This document shows, piece after piece, positions 24,361-36,874 of a DNA stretch of 64,000 bases. Origin of the DNA: Mixophyes australis (lineage: Eukaryota > Chordata > Amphibia > Anura > Limnodynastidae). Made by a program: the position numbers and the translations under genes. The stretch lies in NCBI GenBank assembly GCA_036250195.1, contig JAVHZZ010000008.1, positions 15,815,434-15,879,433 on the forward strand, given 5' to 3'. Every line of letters starts with the position of its first letter. The first letter of the stretch is position 1. A model generated the notes under the pieces. It was not told where the DNA came from and searched no databases. It saw only the letters and a list, made by a program, of their open reading frames with translations.

Positions 24361-26190
24361 AGGAGGGAGGCCTACTGTGTTCACTCATTGCTGGGATTTC
24401 TATATCATGTACTTGTCCTTTTTCCAAACAGGGACCCAACATTCCAGGATCCAGACAAGCAGCAACTGAACTTAGGACACGAGCACCAGCAACAAGCAGT
24501 GAAAGCAGCAAGGACAGGTAGGAGAGAGCAGGACAGTCTGACATCTGTTCTAAAACACTCAGTTAGGACATTGTCCCGACTGTACGGACAATTGGGAGGT
24601 ATGTCCTGCTTCACACTGCGCTACTTGCACCTAACATTAGTGCACGCAGCATTGCCCGTGTATATTATGGGGATAGGAAGAGTTGGAGAGCAGCCAGCAC
24701 TGTCTAACATTATAGCCACGCCCCTATGCATGCTGGTCACGCCCACTGACAGCGTGGCATGGAAACCCCCCTCTACAAATCCTGCATTTGCCCGTGTAAA
24801 CGTTTAAATATTTTATTGTAACAATGTTGTAAAAATTAGACTTGTTTTACTAACATATTTCTGTATTAATAAAATCTAACATAGTGACATCAAGAGGACA
24901 AAGGACCCAGAAGTATGGATAACTATGTGGTCCTGCTGAATGGCCCATTCCACCATAGATATAAATCTTAGTTACTGTATGCCAGACTCTATTGACAGTG
25001 CATCCTCATTCATAGTTAAATTCAGTTCTTGATGGAGTACTCACAAGATCTGGGGTCTGGATTCCAAGTCTGTCCCTCTCACATTCATATTTTATAAGTT
25101 CACTGCTCCTGCAGCATTCACTTCAGAAATGCAGGCCAGCAAATTAACTTCTCAACACAGAGGTAGCGCTGTCATATTTTTTTTTTTTCCATCTGACTTC
25201 TTGAGAGTTGCAAAAAAAATGCTGTTTAGAGCTTTGTAGTTTTACTCTAGAGAACATGTGATCTGACACTGTCATGACCTATTCTCAAGTGACATATTAG
25301 TACAAGAGTCTATAAACCTTCTCTTTACCTGAAAGTGTCTATGAGACTGTTTCTGCTCACTAGGGATGTTCAGATGACAAGATAAATGGGAATATATATC
25401 TTATCCAGATGTTAAGATACATTACATAGTCTATTTATACTTAAACTTTGTTGGAACTGACATGGTGTGACGTTTTGAAATATATTGGGTTGTACATTGT
25501 GGAATTTGTGTACTTTATTCAGCTCTATTTGTGCTGACATAATATAGCGCAGCACTCTATTAGAGGATGTGGTTGCTAAATAATAACATGAAAAAGGTTT
25601 GGCCGACATATCGCATCTATCTAGAATGTTTCCTTCCTTCTCAGAACTTATGTTATTTACATTAAACTTAATTTCTGTTTTTTTTTTACATTATACTCAA
25701 ATTCTGTTCCATAACTTCTCCGTTTGTCTGGTTCATATTTTCTCATTTCCATTTTTTACTGAATTCACCTCCTTAACATCAACTAAGCCAACTCGTAAAA
25801 CGCAAATGGTATATCACATATCCAGACACATGTCACCCTCGTGAAACGGGTCATGTTAGTATGTCTGATATATGGAAATAAAACCGTGAGCTAAAACAGA
25901 TTAGAGATTTTTAGTGGTTGGTGATAGCTACCCTCCAAACACAGGCTATAATGTAATCCTGACCACCATTCAATAAACCAAAGCACCTTGCAAAATAATC
26001 TTTGTTCTTAGGCATTAGTTAAAAAATCAGGCTTAGATAGATCAAGAACTTTCTTCTTAAATATCCAATAAAAAGTGATCTAAATGATCAAGCTCTGCGT
26101 AAAGGAAAAAAAGAAAAGCTGGACAAAATTGTAGGCCTCACACATAGATTTTAAATGATACGACTGAGACAGAAGTTTGATATTTGTCGA
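24361..26190. other. no gene recognised
   Basis: The 149-codon frame at 24358-24807 shows no domain and lies in sequence that reads like repeat DNA. The rest is AT-rich without recognisable features. Confidence 0.45.
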
Positions 26191-26532
26191 TAATCATCAT
26201 CATCACCATTTATTTATATAGCACCACTGATTCCGCAGCACTGTACAGAGAACTCACTCACATCAGTCCCTGCCCCATTGGAGCTTACAGTCTAAATTCC
26301 CTAACATACACACACAGATAGATAGAGAGACTAGGGTCAATTTTTGACAGCAGCCAATTAACCTACCAGTACGTTTTTGGAGTGTGGGAGGAAACCGGAG
26401 CACCCGGAGGAAACCCACGCAAACACTGGGAGAACATACAAACTCCACACAGATAAGGTCATGGTTGGGATTTGAACTCATGATCCCAAAGCTGTGAGGC
26501 AGAAGTGCTAACCACTGAGCCACCGTGCTACC
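26191..26532 (-). repeat. V-SINE-like SINE, copy 3, near full length
   Basis: On the minus strand the element runs from a tRNA-like head (gtggctcagtggttagcact, B-box-like gagttcaaatcc) through a well-kept central domain (tgtggagtttgtatgttctc, gcgtgggtttcctccgggtg, ctccggtttcctcccacact) to the L2-like tail (tgtaagctccaatggggcag, gtgctatataaataaatgg, then GAT repeats). It is one of the best preserved copies here and useful as a reference for the family. Confidence 0.8.
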
Positions 26533-28415
26533 TCATTGTCTGTTACTCTATTGCTATTAACTTTTTTGATACAGACTAATCCACAGTCTTGTTTCTAGTA
26601 AATGAAGCATTCCATTTTAAATATTTTGCTATTTTTTAATCATAGTTTATAATAATAGCAATATATAAAAAAAATGGCACACTGCTTACCTAGATCAAGT
26701 CTAATGTAATCTTTTCTTTCATTTTCTGTCTTCTCTCTTTTATCTTCTCTCTTCTGTCTTCTCTCTGTGTCTTCTAATGTCTCTAGCACAGCACAGAAAG
26801 CGGTGCAGTGACGCCAGCCTAGAGTATGGTAGAGGAGAATGGTGTCAGGGGAGGTTCAGCAGCAGGGATGTATCACAGAATGGAGGAATACTGTGTTGGT
26901 GAGACCAGTGGCAGCATGGGGTGACTGGCAGCAGAGAGGGTTAGTGTGGAAGATGGGGTTCCTGGCACATGGAAAAGGAAGCGTTCTTATGGGGTGCCTG
27001 GAACAGGGAAATGGAGTGGGCCAGTCCAATGCTGCCAAACTCCTCAAGGTCAGGAAGCCAGAGTCTTTATAGACACTAGCTCCCATGTGGGGCTCCCAAA
27101 GCCAACACCAGTGCATGGCTGTCTGCTGTACAGGTGCTATGTTAGGTGAAGCACTAAGCTCTTTAAAATAGAACATCCCCCCAGGTGACCTCACCTGCCA
27201 TCACCGGGGGGCGTGGCTATGCTGCAGTAAACTATATGTGTTACACCTCTTTTTCACAGAACATTCCGAAGCCTTGACAGTTCTCTCACAAAGCACAATA
27301 CTCTACACAACGCATCCCTTCCTCAGATAAATAATATTTTTCAGCTAACCCCCTCCTCACCCAGTTAATGTAACATTTTTCTACCTCGGTGAGATACACA
27401 TTAGTTTATTTTTTCTTTTTCACTTAAAGTTATGTCACTTTCCCCCATTCCCCTTCTTGCCGAGGAGAGAAAAAATGTAAATACACACATTACAGGGGAA
27501 AAGCAACTTCTCATCCACTGCTTCCGTTAGGCGCAGGCCTAGTATAGATCTGGGCTTATCCACCCCTCATAACCTCCCATGTTTCTGTATTGGATATAGG
27601 TACTTATTTCAGTTAATGGCAGTGAATAGAGATGAGCGAAGTTGTAGCACAATTTCACAAATTGAATTTTGCAATGGAAAAGGAAAGAACAATGCTGACA
27701 GATACATTCAGATATGTCCATGCTGTGACTTGAAAATAATAAAATGCAGAAATCTTGGTGGTTTTTTTTTGCTTTTTTACAGCACAATGCTTCATATCCC
27801 ATCATGGAGGCAATATTTGTCAGGGTGCATATCACTTACCATTTGGCACAAAGAGCTTACAGTCCTTCCAGGGTCTGCAAGAGGTAAATAAATCAAATTA
27901 ATTGTAAAATAGCCAGTGTATCTTATTTTTCCCCCTTTCCTCTGTGTTTCCAAGACACATTACACGACAGCTCATATATATATCTATATATGAGTATTTT
28001 GTAACACTCAAAAATACACACTTTAGAATTTACACCCCTATATAAATGCTACTTATCATATGATATGTGGTATTAATCTTGAAAGGTTTGTTAGTTTCTC
28101 TTGTGGATCCTCTGACCTTTTTAAAAAAGAGTTATTAGATATTAAGGATTCCTTTCTTTGAAACAGTAGAGATGTCCAAAATCTTAAATTGTATCCTTTT
28201 ACTGCCTCTCAGTATGACTTTAAAAACCGGTGAATTACATTCTACCAGTGTCAGGTTTTATTAAGTAATTTGTAGTTTATTTTGTAGGACATAAGGCTGG
28301 TGCCAAGTTTTAATAAAATCGCAAATTTACCTTAATTTCTAGCAACAGTAGATTAACTGTATCTTTCTGAGTAAGGATACAATTGCTAAAATATTACTGA
28401 CCCTTTAAAGTTACA
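26533..28415. other. no gene recognised; possible hAT end at 27627
   Basis: No coding region. The sequence TAGAGATGAGCGAA at 27627 resembles a hAT-type terminus (TAGAGATG), but I could not find its partner end. 26700-26770 is a CT-rich stretch. Confidence 0.4.
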
Positions 28416-29090
28416 GGGCTTGATTCATCTTTGAATGCAATGTGAACGGTACTTGCATTTAAAAAACAGTCATGCAACTTGCACCCACGTACGCTCATAT
28501 TCAAATAGAAGCAGATCTCAAGAAACGTTTCCATTTGAATCTGGGTATAAGTACACTTCGGCTATATGTTAGAATCCATAAGTAGATAGACAGAACAGAC
28601 TGCAGAATACGTGCAATGTATATGTTCAATATAAAGTCACATCAGAATGAATGCAAAACAAAGAATTCTAAAATAAACTTGCAACTCCTAATACTATAAT
28701 CATTAATAAATAAATTAAAAAAATTATACATTTGCACATGAAATACATAAATTGGGATGTTTTTAATGCGTACTGTACATAATGCATGTAGTCAGCTTTT
28801 GGCATTTACACCTGCCCAGTGGTTGGCGCAAACAATGCGGCTAAAAAACACATACCTAAGAGATGCCCTGAACTTGAATCAGCAGTATGTGTGTGCTCGT
28901 GACCTCGGCACGCCCTTACTGCACATTGCCTATGTGATACGCAACTCTCCCCCCTTCCCCTCCCAGTTGCATGCAGATTTGAATTGCATGCAATTGTGTT
29001 AACTGCCGTAAGTCTCATTCTGGCAAATGCGCAAAGCAATTTTACATAAGATACGGCAAAGGGACTTGCGCTCAAAAATGAATCAAGCTC
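28416..29090. mobile_element. possible MITE with 'cttgattcat' ends, about 675 bp
   Basis: The left end gggcttgattcatctttga and the right end tcaaaaatgaatcaagctc are inverted imperfect copies. No ORF of interest lies between. The ends resemble the 'gggcctgattcattaagg' terminus of 38532-38869. A target duplication was not resolved. Confidence 0.4.
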
Positions 29091-32008
29091 ACAATGTATT
29101 ACTACAAAAGAAAGCTCCTCATGTCCTTCGGTTACCATCTATCAATGCTAAAATGATGGCTAACACTAAGAAATGCTCTTTACAGGACAAGTGCATGTAT
29201 ATGTGATTTGTGTACATTTTCCCATCATTTATTTCCTTATAATACCCAAGTGATGATCTTCAATATATAAACCCCTGCACATTATGTAGGTATAAACATT
29301 GAGTTCTGATGTCATTGTTTATAATTGCTGACTTATGATGTCAGTATTTGTTAAGAAATCTGACTTCAACATGCAGAATTTTCTTGTCTTAATTCTTTGC
29401 AGATTGGATGCTTCTTAGTGGGGGCACAATTTTATAGGGCTTCCCAAAAGAGAAAAGAACGAGGATCTCAAGAGATGGACCTCTCACCCAAAACACATAT
29501 CTGGGGTGGGCGGTCGTTGTATGAATTGTTTTTAGATAGTGGAATTGTCTTACAAAGTCAGGAATGTATTACGGTTAGATGTTACTAGTGATGGAACTAC
29601 CATGGGAACAAGGAGGTGGCTGCTTTGGGGCCCAACAATACCAATGCTCATGCTCCCACACCGTGCCGCCCCCTTTTACCCTTCCAGACTACCTCTCTGC
29701 TCTGAAAAGAGCAGTGCAAAGTTATATTGTGAGTAGCATATGCTCAGTGGGCACATGCGCCGGCTGCGTATTATCAGAAGCGGCCCCCTCTCTACTCATT
29801 TCTGGGCCCCTACCCAAACTTTTTTATGAGCCCTGGCCATGCAAACTTCCTGGATGTTAGTATATTGAAAATATCTTTATTTTTCTATGTATCTATAAAT
29901 CCTACAACTTGACTAACAGACTCCAAGTAACAGTCACATGCTAAGTTTGATGTCAATATAAGACTCCTGTGTTCAATTTGAAAGCAAGTGAAGCAGCCGA
30001 CGTCCAGACTTTGAGAATTTTTTGAGCCACAAAAAAAGTATCTTTGTGTTTTCCTATGGAACAAAATAAGTAATTTGTTAAGAAACCTTTCTGACAGGAT
30101 GATAAAGCATCCTTCTTTCGTGCTTCCCCATAGTGCACAGCCATGTGAATCGAAAGAAAAGCTAAGTTTACTGTAACACATTGACTGACAATTAGATTTT
30201 AAAACTCTGGGAAATAAGATCTTATAATGGTACCTAATGGGATCCTGAAATAAAGTCCACCATTCTCGGATGTCATCATATGTTGAAATTAAAAGGAAAA
30301 ATGCGGAAACTCGATTATTGCAGAAGCTGATCTTTAAGTGGGCTGTCAAACCAAGAATCTCCTGGCGTCACTGGTACCATGTGTAATTTTTTTCTGTTTC
30401 CTGTATTATTAGATATTATTATAGCCTATAACAATAATATGTGCGGATCAAATGTTTATCACTCTCCTGCAGCCTGTTGAGCGTATGGAAAATCTCTTGT
30501 ACATCTCCTGTAATGTCCAAAAAGAATTGTAGGATATTAAATCGAGCAATTAGTTGACTGTAAAATTGCAATCTGATCTACCAGTGGAGTATATTACGCT
30601 CCATAGAATCTACATCACTTTTTTTTTTAAAAAAAAAGTTAAAAGTAAGTCAGGAGCTCTATAAATGTTATATTCTTTCTCCTTCTTACGTTACAGAATA
30701 TTGGAAATTCTACTTCATAAAATACGCTTCTGGTTTTGAGGAGAGGCAATAATTAAGCTTCAGCTGCCACCGATTTGTCTTATTCATTGTTATATTTTAA
30801 TTACAAACAAAAACAAAAAATTGGAGCTATGTACTGGCGGCATTAACATTTAACATTAATCTAAAAGTGTTTGTAACATAAAGTGCCTCATTTGTTAGTT
30901 CATGTCTATAAATCACTATGTTTTTATTGCATTATTCTGTTTTTGTGCTACAATATGACAAATGGCTGGTACATTTTCACAACTTTGTTGAGTGATTTTA
31001 TTCAGTAGGGTCATTCATGAAAGTGCAAACATGTGATTGCACCTAATTATATGGAAGGTGCAAGAATTGCCATGTCTAGAAGAATGGAGCTGCAGGGGGC
31101 GAAATGCTGCTCCAATTGCTGGCAGGATCAGGGTAGATGAGGGCAATTGTTGCTGAATGTGAGCTGATTGGTTTAATGCCCCTCTTACTGTGTCCACTAG
31201 CAAGGAAAAAATATTTTGTGTGGCATATAGTTACATTAAATCAGGGGCTACAGATTCTGGTCACTCACCTACCCAAAATACACAAAGTCTTCCCTCCGAA
31301 CTGGAATTATTCGCGACCTTGGAGGCGCTGAGATTCAGGGGTTGGTCTATCAAGATGCATTTTATGCAGAAAAGCACATTTCTGGCAATGGGATGAATGC
31401 ATTTAAATGTAAAAATTTGAGACATGAAACGGAGACAGACCCAATGTCACCTCACTCCTATGACTAATTTAAGATGTAAACATACCTCCAATAGGTACCA
31501 GTCTAGACGAGACAGTACTGATTTTTGTGTCCCATTGACCTGACAGCAAGTCCTTTTCTCTTACCTACCAAGGCTGTTAGAAGGTGTGTCCAGGCACAAC
31601 AGAGGGTTGGCTCGGGGTTGATGTGTGCCTACTGCACAGCAATGTGGGGGTGTTTTTAGAGAACTGGTGGTTCTACAGGGATAAAAGACAGGTCTTGCAC
31701 CTTGTTACTCTTGAGGTGGTGAAATAGACCCAGCTGGACAAATCTAAATTAACTTCCCTGAGTATATTTATTTTTCTATGTCTTGCAAAGTTCAAAAAGC
31801 CTTTCTATACTCACTTGATAAAAATAATAATTATTGGAAATAAAAACCCCATGTAAAATCACAACCACATGCATTTCTGTACTTTGATTACACACCACAA
31901 CTCGGTGTCTCGATTTTTGTATACCGTAGTATTGCATCTCCTTACGCCTGGAAAGAAGAATACAGTATGAACGTGTTCACTTAAAATACATAACTAGGCA
32001 TGGACGCA
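29091..32008. other. no gene recognised; uncertain 154-codon frame at 29885-30349 (-)
   Basis: The minus-strand frame at 29885-30349 starts with an ATG and is longer than most here. It has no domain I can name, and a neighbouring frame is also open, as in a decayed transposon. I do not call it a gene. Other parts contain old repeat-like phrases (29590-29860) and an A/T foldback at about 30618-30640. Confidence 0.4.
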
Positions 32009-32016
32009 TCCTCAGA

Positions 32017-32310
32017 CAGTGGCGGATCCAGGGGGGGGCGATCGGGGCATTCGCCCCCCCTAGCAGCAAAAAGCTAGGTCCCAGCTGCCGATTAAAACCG
32101 GAGGGGCGGGGCTAAGCGCGAGCGGGGGGGGGGGGGGGCTAAATGTGGGCCGGCCAATCAGAGTGGTCCCAGCCGGCGACCACAACGGGATGGGGCGGGG
32201 CCAATCGCGGGTGGAAGGCGGGGTTAACTCAGGCCAGCCAATCAGAGCAAAGGAGGGGGCGTGATTATGCAAAATCTCCCCCCTAAACATAAAGTCTAGA
32301 TCCGCCCCTG
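32017..32310. mobile_element. GC-rich hAT MITE, 294 bp, with 8-bp duplication
   Basis: The element begins CAGTGGCGGATCCAGGG and ends TCTAGATCCGCCCCTG, an imperfect inverted repeat. The identical octamer TCCTCAGA flanks it (32009-32016 and 32311-32318). The interior is GC-rich with several 'ggcggggc' and 'ccaatcagag' phrases. The 8-bp duplication and CAG ends place it in the hAT superfamily. It encodes nothing. Confidence 0.85.
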
Positions 32311-32339
32311 TCCTCAGATAGGGGGCGGACCCCTTGTGG

Positions 32340-32906
32340 GTACTTTATGCTTGGTACAAATATTACTCTTAATCACAGCAATAAGTTAAAACAACATATT
32401 TAATCAAAGAAAGAGACACCTATCTGTAATAACAGATCAGCAGACATTTTACACAAGTGTTACAAGCTATAACAAAGAAAACTGACAATAAAACAGGAAA
32501 GAGAGGAGAGTCGCAAGTGAAGAGTGGAGGGCCATATGTTGCCCTTAACTGGCTTATATTCTCTCGCTCTTACCCTATCATCATCATCATTTATTTATAT
32601 AGCGCCACTGATTCCGTAGCGCTGTACAGAGAACTCACTCACATCAGTCCTTGACCCATTGGAGCTTACAGTCTAAATTACCTAACATACACACACACAG
32701 ACAACCCTATCCATTGTTTCAGGGAAGTTGTATGCTATGTATAATTCTATCCCTATTCAGTAGTACTGAACTGTCATTAAACAAGATTTATAATATATAA
32801 GTAGATCAAAATGTTTCATACAAAACAGGGTGACTACTGTGATTGCTTTTGCACTTTTTGGACAATTAAAAGCCTTAACAGTATGGTATAATTTATTATA
32901 TTGGAG
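32340..32906 (+). repeat. dispersed direct repeat R, copy 1 (split by SINE tail)
   Basis: This matches 35700-36125 in the same orientation. Shared blocks include 'aataagttaaaacaa', 'aacaagtgttacaa'-type phrases, 'tgaagttgtatgctatgtat'-type (one base different here), 'aattctatccctattcagta' and 'ttggacaattaaaagcc'. Copy 1 is interrupted at 32578-32703 by a V-SINE 3' fragment that copy 2 lacks. Family unknown. Confidence 0.7.
32578..32703 (-). repeat. V-SINE-like SINE, 5'-truncated copy 4
   Basis: Only the L2-like tail is present: on the minus strand 'tgtaagctccaatgggtcaa' through 'gcgctacggaatcagtggcg' to (GAT)n. The inserted segment is flanked by 'accctatc', seen once in the empty copy at 35938-35948, so this is a direct view of a SINE target duplication and 5' truncation. 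Confidence 0.75.
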
Positions 32907-33766
32907 CTATTACATTGCAGTATTGTAGGGAAATCCAGACATAATCCCACTATTCTTTGCTCATAATGGATGGATAGTGAGTCTCTTTTAAGATAAACAA
33001 ATATCTACAACATTCTTTTCAAAATACTTTTTTTGGGGATTGATTCAAATAGACATTGGATGACGGTTTGCTGAATATTAAGATTACGTTAATTACCACT
33101 GACATGAGGTTGTTGTGAACAAACTGATGCCTCTTTTCTCCGACCTCTTTCCTTATCTTGCCGTATGAATGACAGGAGAGTTTGTGTAAGTGCTTCTGTG
33201 CAATGCGCAAGCACTGATACCGGTTCAGATGCTGCAAAAATGTGTACTTTTTCCTCTGGAAGTTTATTTCTACACCTACATAGGGCAAAAAATAAATACA
33301 AATTGCCTTGCTCTGTTGATAATACCGTTGTCTACGCATTTCAACAAATATATAGCTAATGGCATGTTTGGTTCCAGTGTTTATTTAAAAAAAAACACCC
33401 TGGTTTAGCTCACAATCTGTGTTTTTACCCATAGATAGGTAGAGGCTCCCAGTATAAATAGAGAAGAAAATTGTGTTTTATTGTAGTTTGGAGGTAAAAT
33501 GCGTGAAACAAAAGAAACGATCAAGAAGACAGGCATTGCCGCAGTACTATTTACACATGGTAAATGCAGTGGGAACTATTGTACTGTAGTCTAGGCTAAA
33601 TGAGATACAAAGAACTTCCACAGCTGTTAGCTCTAGCCCAATCCAACTAGAATGGTACTATACTTTGTTGATTGACCCCTTTACTTATCATGCACTTTGA
33701 TTGGCCTGACCCTTTATTATATATTAATTATTACATCTAAGTTATTAACAGTTAATGTTAATTGTA
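32907..33766. other. no gene recognised
   Basis: AT-rich sequence. Open frames at 33019-33408 on both strands have no recognisable domain. Confidence 0.45.
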
Positions 33767-34070
33767 GGGCAGCAAGGTGGCTCAGTGGTTAGCACTTCTG
33801 CCTTACAGCACTGGGGTCATGAGTTCCATTCCTGACCATGGCTCTACCTGTGTGGAGTTTCCTCTGGGTGCTCCGGTTTCCTCCCACACTCCAAAAAAAA
33901 ACATACTGGTAGGTTAATTGGCTGCTATCAAATTGACCTTAGTCTCATGCGGTATATGTATGTTAGGGAATTTAGACTATAAGCTCCAATAGGCTAGGGA
34001 CTGATGTGAGTGAATTCTATGTCCAGCCCTGTGGAATTAGTGGCACTATATAAATAGCTGATGATGATGT
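33767..34070 (+). repeat. V-SINE-like SINE, copy 5, near full length
   Basis: Starts gggcagcaaggtggctcag with a tRNA-like A-box and B-box-like 'gagttccattcc'. The central domain is shortened (about 35 bp missing after 'gtgtggagttt'). The tail 'ctataagctccaataggcta' ends in 'actatataaatagctgatga'. Confidence 0.75.
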
Positions 34071-35140
34071 TAGCCACATTTTTGGTTGAATCAGGAGCAA
34101 TTTGCCTATTAATTCATCGCATGCACATCGATTCGCCCATTGCTAACTTTTATATGACTGGAGAACAAACTGGAGTCAGATGCCAGCCCGACAATACTGG
34201 ATGTGCTCAAGAATTCTCTGCAACACTCTAGAAGGTTAGATTGTAAATCACACACACAAGGAGATTGATGTTGTTTGCTGAATACTTTCTAATGGTGTCA
34301 GGTAGGTGTGTGTTCCCGAGGCTTAGGAATTATTTTTGTGGAAGGCTCCCATCATTAAGGTTGATGATGTGCCTGCAACTAGGAAAGACGGAGGAATGTT
34401 CAAAACAGCAAAGTGATTTGTATCTCTTACCGTGCCAAAAACTTTCATCATCCATCGCTCTGACAGTTATGATTTGTTCAGGTTTTCTTCAGGGTGTTTG
34501 TAACAAAGCTTTGAATTTATTGTCTTGTGATTTGCATCTTTATTTCAACCATGTATAAAATCTATGATGTTTAAAAGAAACACAATATTTTATATTTTAT
34601 TTCTGTAGAGTGGGGAGGGTAAGACTGAAAAATTGTGGTTTCTTTTAGAACATGCTCTGGATTTTTTTATCTGTTTAACGGAATTAGTTTGATTTTATTT
34701 AGGGTGGTTTAAGTTTAGTTCTTGTAACAAAACTGAGAGCAATTTGCCAATATTCACTTATTTTACAATATTTGCAAACTCCATGCATTTGTCTCTGAAA
34801 GGTTCTTCGTCTTTTAATTTTGACCAATTTCATAGTACCGATTCTCCTACTTTGTGACTAGCTGCATGTAAGATACTTTTGTTTAGTGGTAACCAGTAGA
34901 TAACAGAGTAACCTTAACGGCTGCATTGTAACTGTAATTTCAAAAAGTCAATTTTCAAGAATAGGAGTAGTTTGTACATCATCTCAAGAGTAATTTAAAA
35001 CCCTTTCTAACCATTTTTACTGTTCTAGTTAAGCTTTGGGGAGATTCAATTGCTGTTTGGTACATTACACTCGCAAAACACAAACTACACCACAATGACA
35101 TGCAAAGCAACTTGGACCTAATTGAATGCCCCCCTTTGAC
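34071..35140. other. no gene recognised
   Basis: AT-rich, unique-looking. Nothing that I can identify. Confidence 0.5.
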
Positions 35141-35143
35141 TTA

Positions 35144-35567
35144 GGCTGGGTACCCACCACAGGGTTTTCACCTGATTATCGGGCCAATCAAGTGATAAAC
35201 AACCGTTTGGCCCGATATCGCATTAGTGTGTATACTCCAACATTACACAATTATCGTTCCAAAGCTCATCGTATTGTTTTATTTGATGTTTAAACCGGAC
35301 TAAAAATGCCGTTCAAAGATGGAACGATGTTGTTTCAATCCTGCAGTGTGTATGCACTCAGGACCGGCAGTGTCCATAGATCTCTATGGAGTGTGCAAAG
35401 TCACCATCTTTTCAGTCGATGGTTATGACAGATGAAGAAAACGGATCTGACGGTAAATCTTGTAAAATGTGTTTAATGTGTACACATGAATGTTAATGGA
35501 GACTTTTTTTTTTTTTCAGTCGTTGGTAAAATCGTTGACATCGGTAGAAATTTTCTGTACTGTGGCC
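35144..35567. mobile_element. PIF/Harbinger-like MITE, 424 bp
   Basis: Begins GGCTGGGTACCCACCACAGG and ends tctgtactgtggcc. It is flanked by TTA on both sides (35141-35143 and 35568-35570). The interior shares the phrases 'agtgtgtatgc', 'ctccatagag'-type and 'tcttttcagtcgatg' with the element at 22999-23590, so both belong to one family. It contains no ORF. Confidence 0.65.
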
Positions 35568-35699
35568 TTAGACTGTGGTCTTAGAGCCAGAAACTGAGAT
35601 TTTACACTGGTGCCACGTAGAATGAATGGGAGGAGTAAGTCATTTGCAGCGATGGGAATAGCTTATACCAGTGATAGGTAAGATGATACAGTTTGGGGG

Positions 35700-36125
35700 C
35701 CGCACGGACAGACCTGTAACCTTGAAAATATTACACTTAATTACAGTAATAAGTTAAAACAATACATTTAATATAAGAAAGAGCATCTCTAATAACATAT
35801 CAGCAGGTATTTTAAACAAGTGTTACAAGTTATAACAAAGATATCTGACAGTAAAACAGGGAGAAGATGGGGGCCACAGGTGAAGACTCGGAGGACTGTC
35901 TGTTGCCCATAACTGGCCGATGTTCTCTCTCTCTCTCTAACCCTATCCAATGTTTCAGTGAAGTTGTATGCTATGTATAATTCTATCCCTATTCAGTAAA
36001 CTTTATAAGCATTACTGAATTAAAATTGTCATTAAGATTTATAGTATGCAAGTAGATCAAAATAATTTCATACAAAACACAGTGACTTGCTGTGATTAAT
36101 TTTTGGACAATTAAAAGCCTAAACA
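35700..36125 (+). repeat. dispersed direct repeat R, copy 2
   Basis: Uninterrupted partner of 32340-32906. It contains a (TC)n stretch at about 35925-35938, directly before the point at which copy 1 received a SINE fragment. The minus-strand frame that follows (36119-36322) is not recognisable. Confidence 0.7.
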
Positions 36126-36690
36126 GTGTGGATTAAATAACAAACTGATTCATGGAGCAAATCAAGACAGTCGCTCAAATTTAGCCAGAAGACAAGATGT
36201 CTAATATAAGTTATATCATGCAATGCTTCATTGGTTTGGGATTTCCTTCCCAATTTTTTTGTGAGATAAAATTGAGAAACTCGTGCTTTAAGAGAGAGCT
36301 TATGTGAATGCTTTTTATACATATATAGAATATACTTTAGTAGGAAACTTCAGACTATTCCCATCAGAATAGGATTGCTGCAAAGACAAATGAAAGAGGT
36401 CAGACAGTGGCTCAAATATAACTATAAGCAGGGGCAGAATTGTGCATCACCAGTCTTTGGTAGGGGCAGATGTAACCTTCTGGGTCCCTGCTCTGGAAAT
36501 AGTCCTTTACTCCTTCAGAGGATAACAATAGCCCCACTGGGGGAGGGGGCTAGTGATGTGGGGCCTCAGAGATAGGGCTGGCTGTGCCCATAGGACCGAA
36601 CCCTCTACATCTACCATAGTTCCACCATTGGGTTTGGGCAAAATCTGGTTTTCTGTAAAGGTGAGTGCATGTGTTCATAACAACAGACAG
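36126..36690. other. no gene recognised
   Basis: Includes a locally GC-rich part (36430-36640) with phrases typical of old non-autonomous repeats. No coding region. Confidence 0.4.
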
Positions 36691-36696
36691 AGGCTA

Positions 36697-36874
36697 GGGG
36701 GTATATTTACTAAACTGCGGGTTTGACAAAAGTGGAGATGTTGCCTATAGCAATCAATCAGATTGTAGCTGTCGTTTTATTTATTACATTCTACATAATG
36801 ATACCTAGAATCTGATTGGTTGCTATAGGCATCATCTACACTTTTTCAAACCCCCAGTTCAGTAAATATACTCC
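36697..36874. mobile_element. palindromic MITE, about 178 bp
   Basis: Ends ggggtatatttactaaactg and cagttcagtaaatatactcc are inverted repeats. The interior arms (caatcaatcagattgtagct and ctagaatctgattggttgct) match those of 19709-19881, so this is the same or a sister family. TA-containing flanks (ctag and ctag) are present. Confidence 0.75.

Noticed and set aside
27627..27640. TAGAGATGAGCGAA as the end of a further hAT element related to 51172
   Set aside because: No partner end with a matching 8-bp duplication was found nearby; the similarity is limited to the first eight bases.
29885..30349. 154-codon minus-strand frame as a gene or hAT fragment
   Set aside because: No motif is clear enough in any of the frames; a weak impression of a zinc-finger-like transposase part could not be supported.
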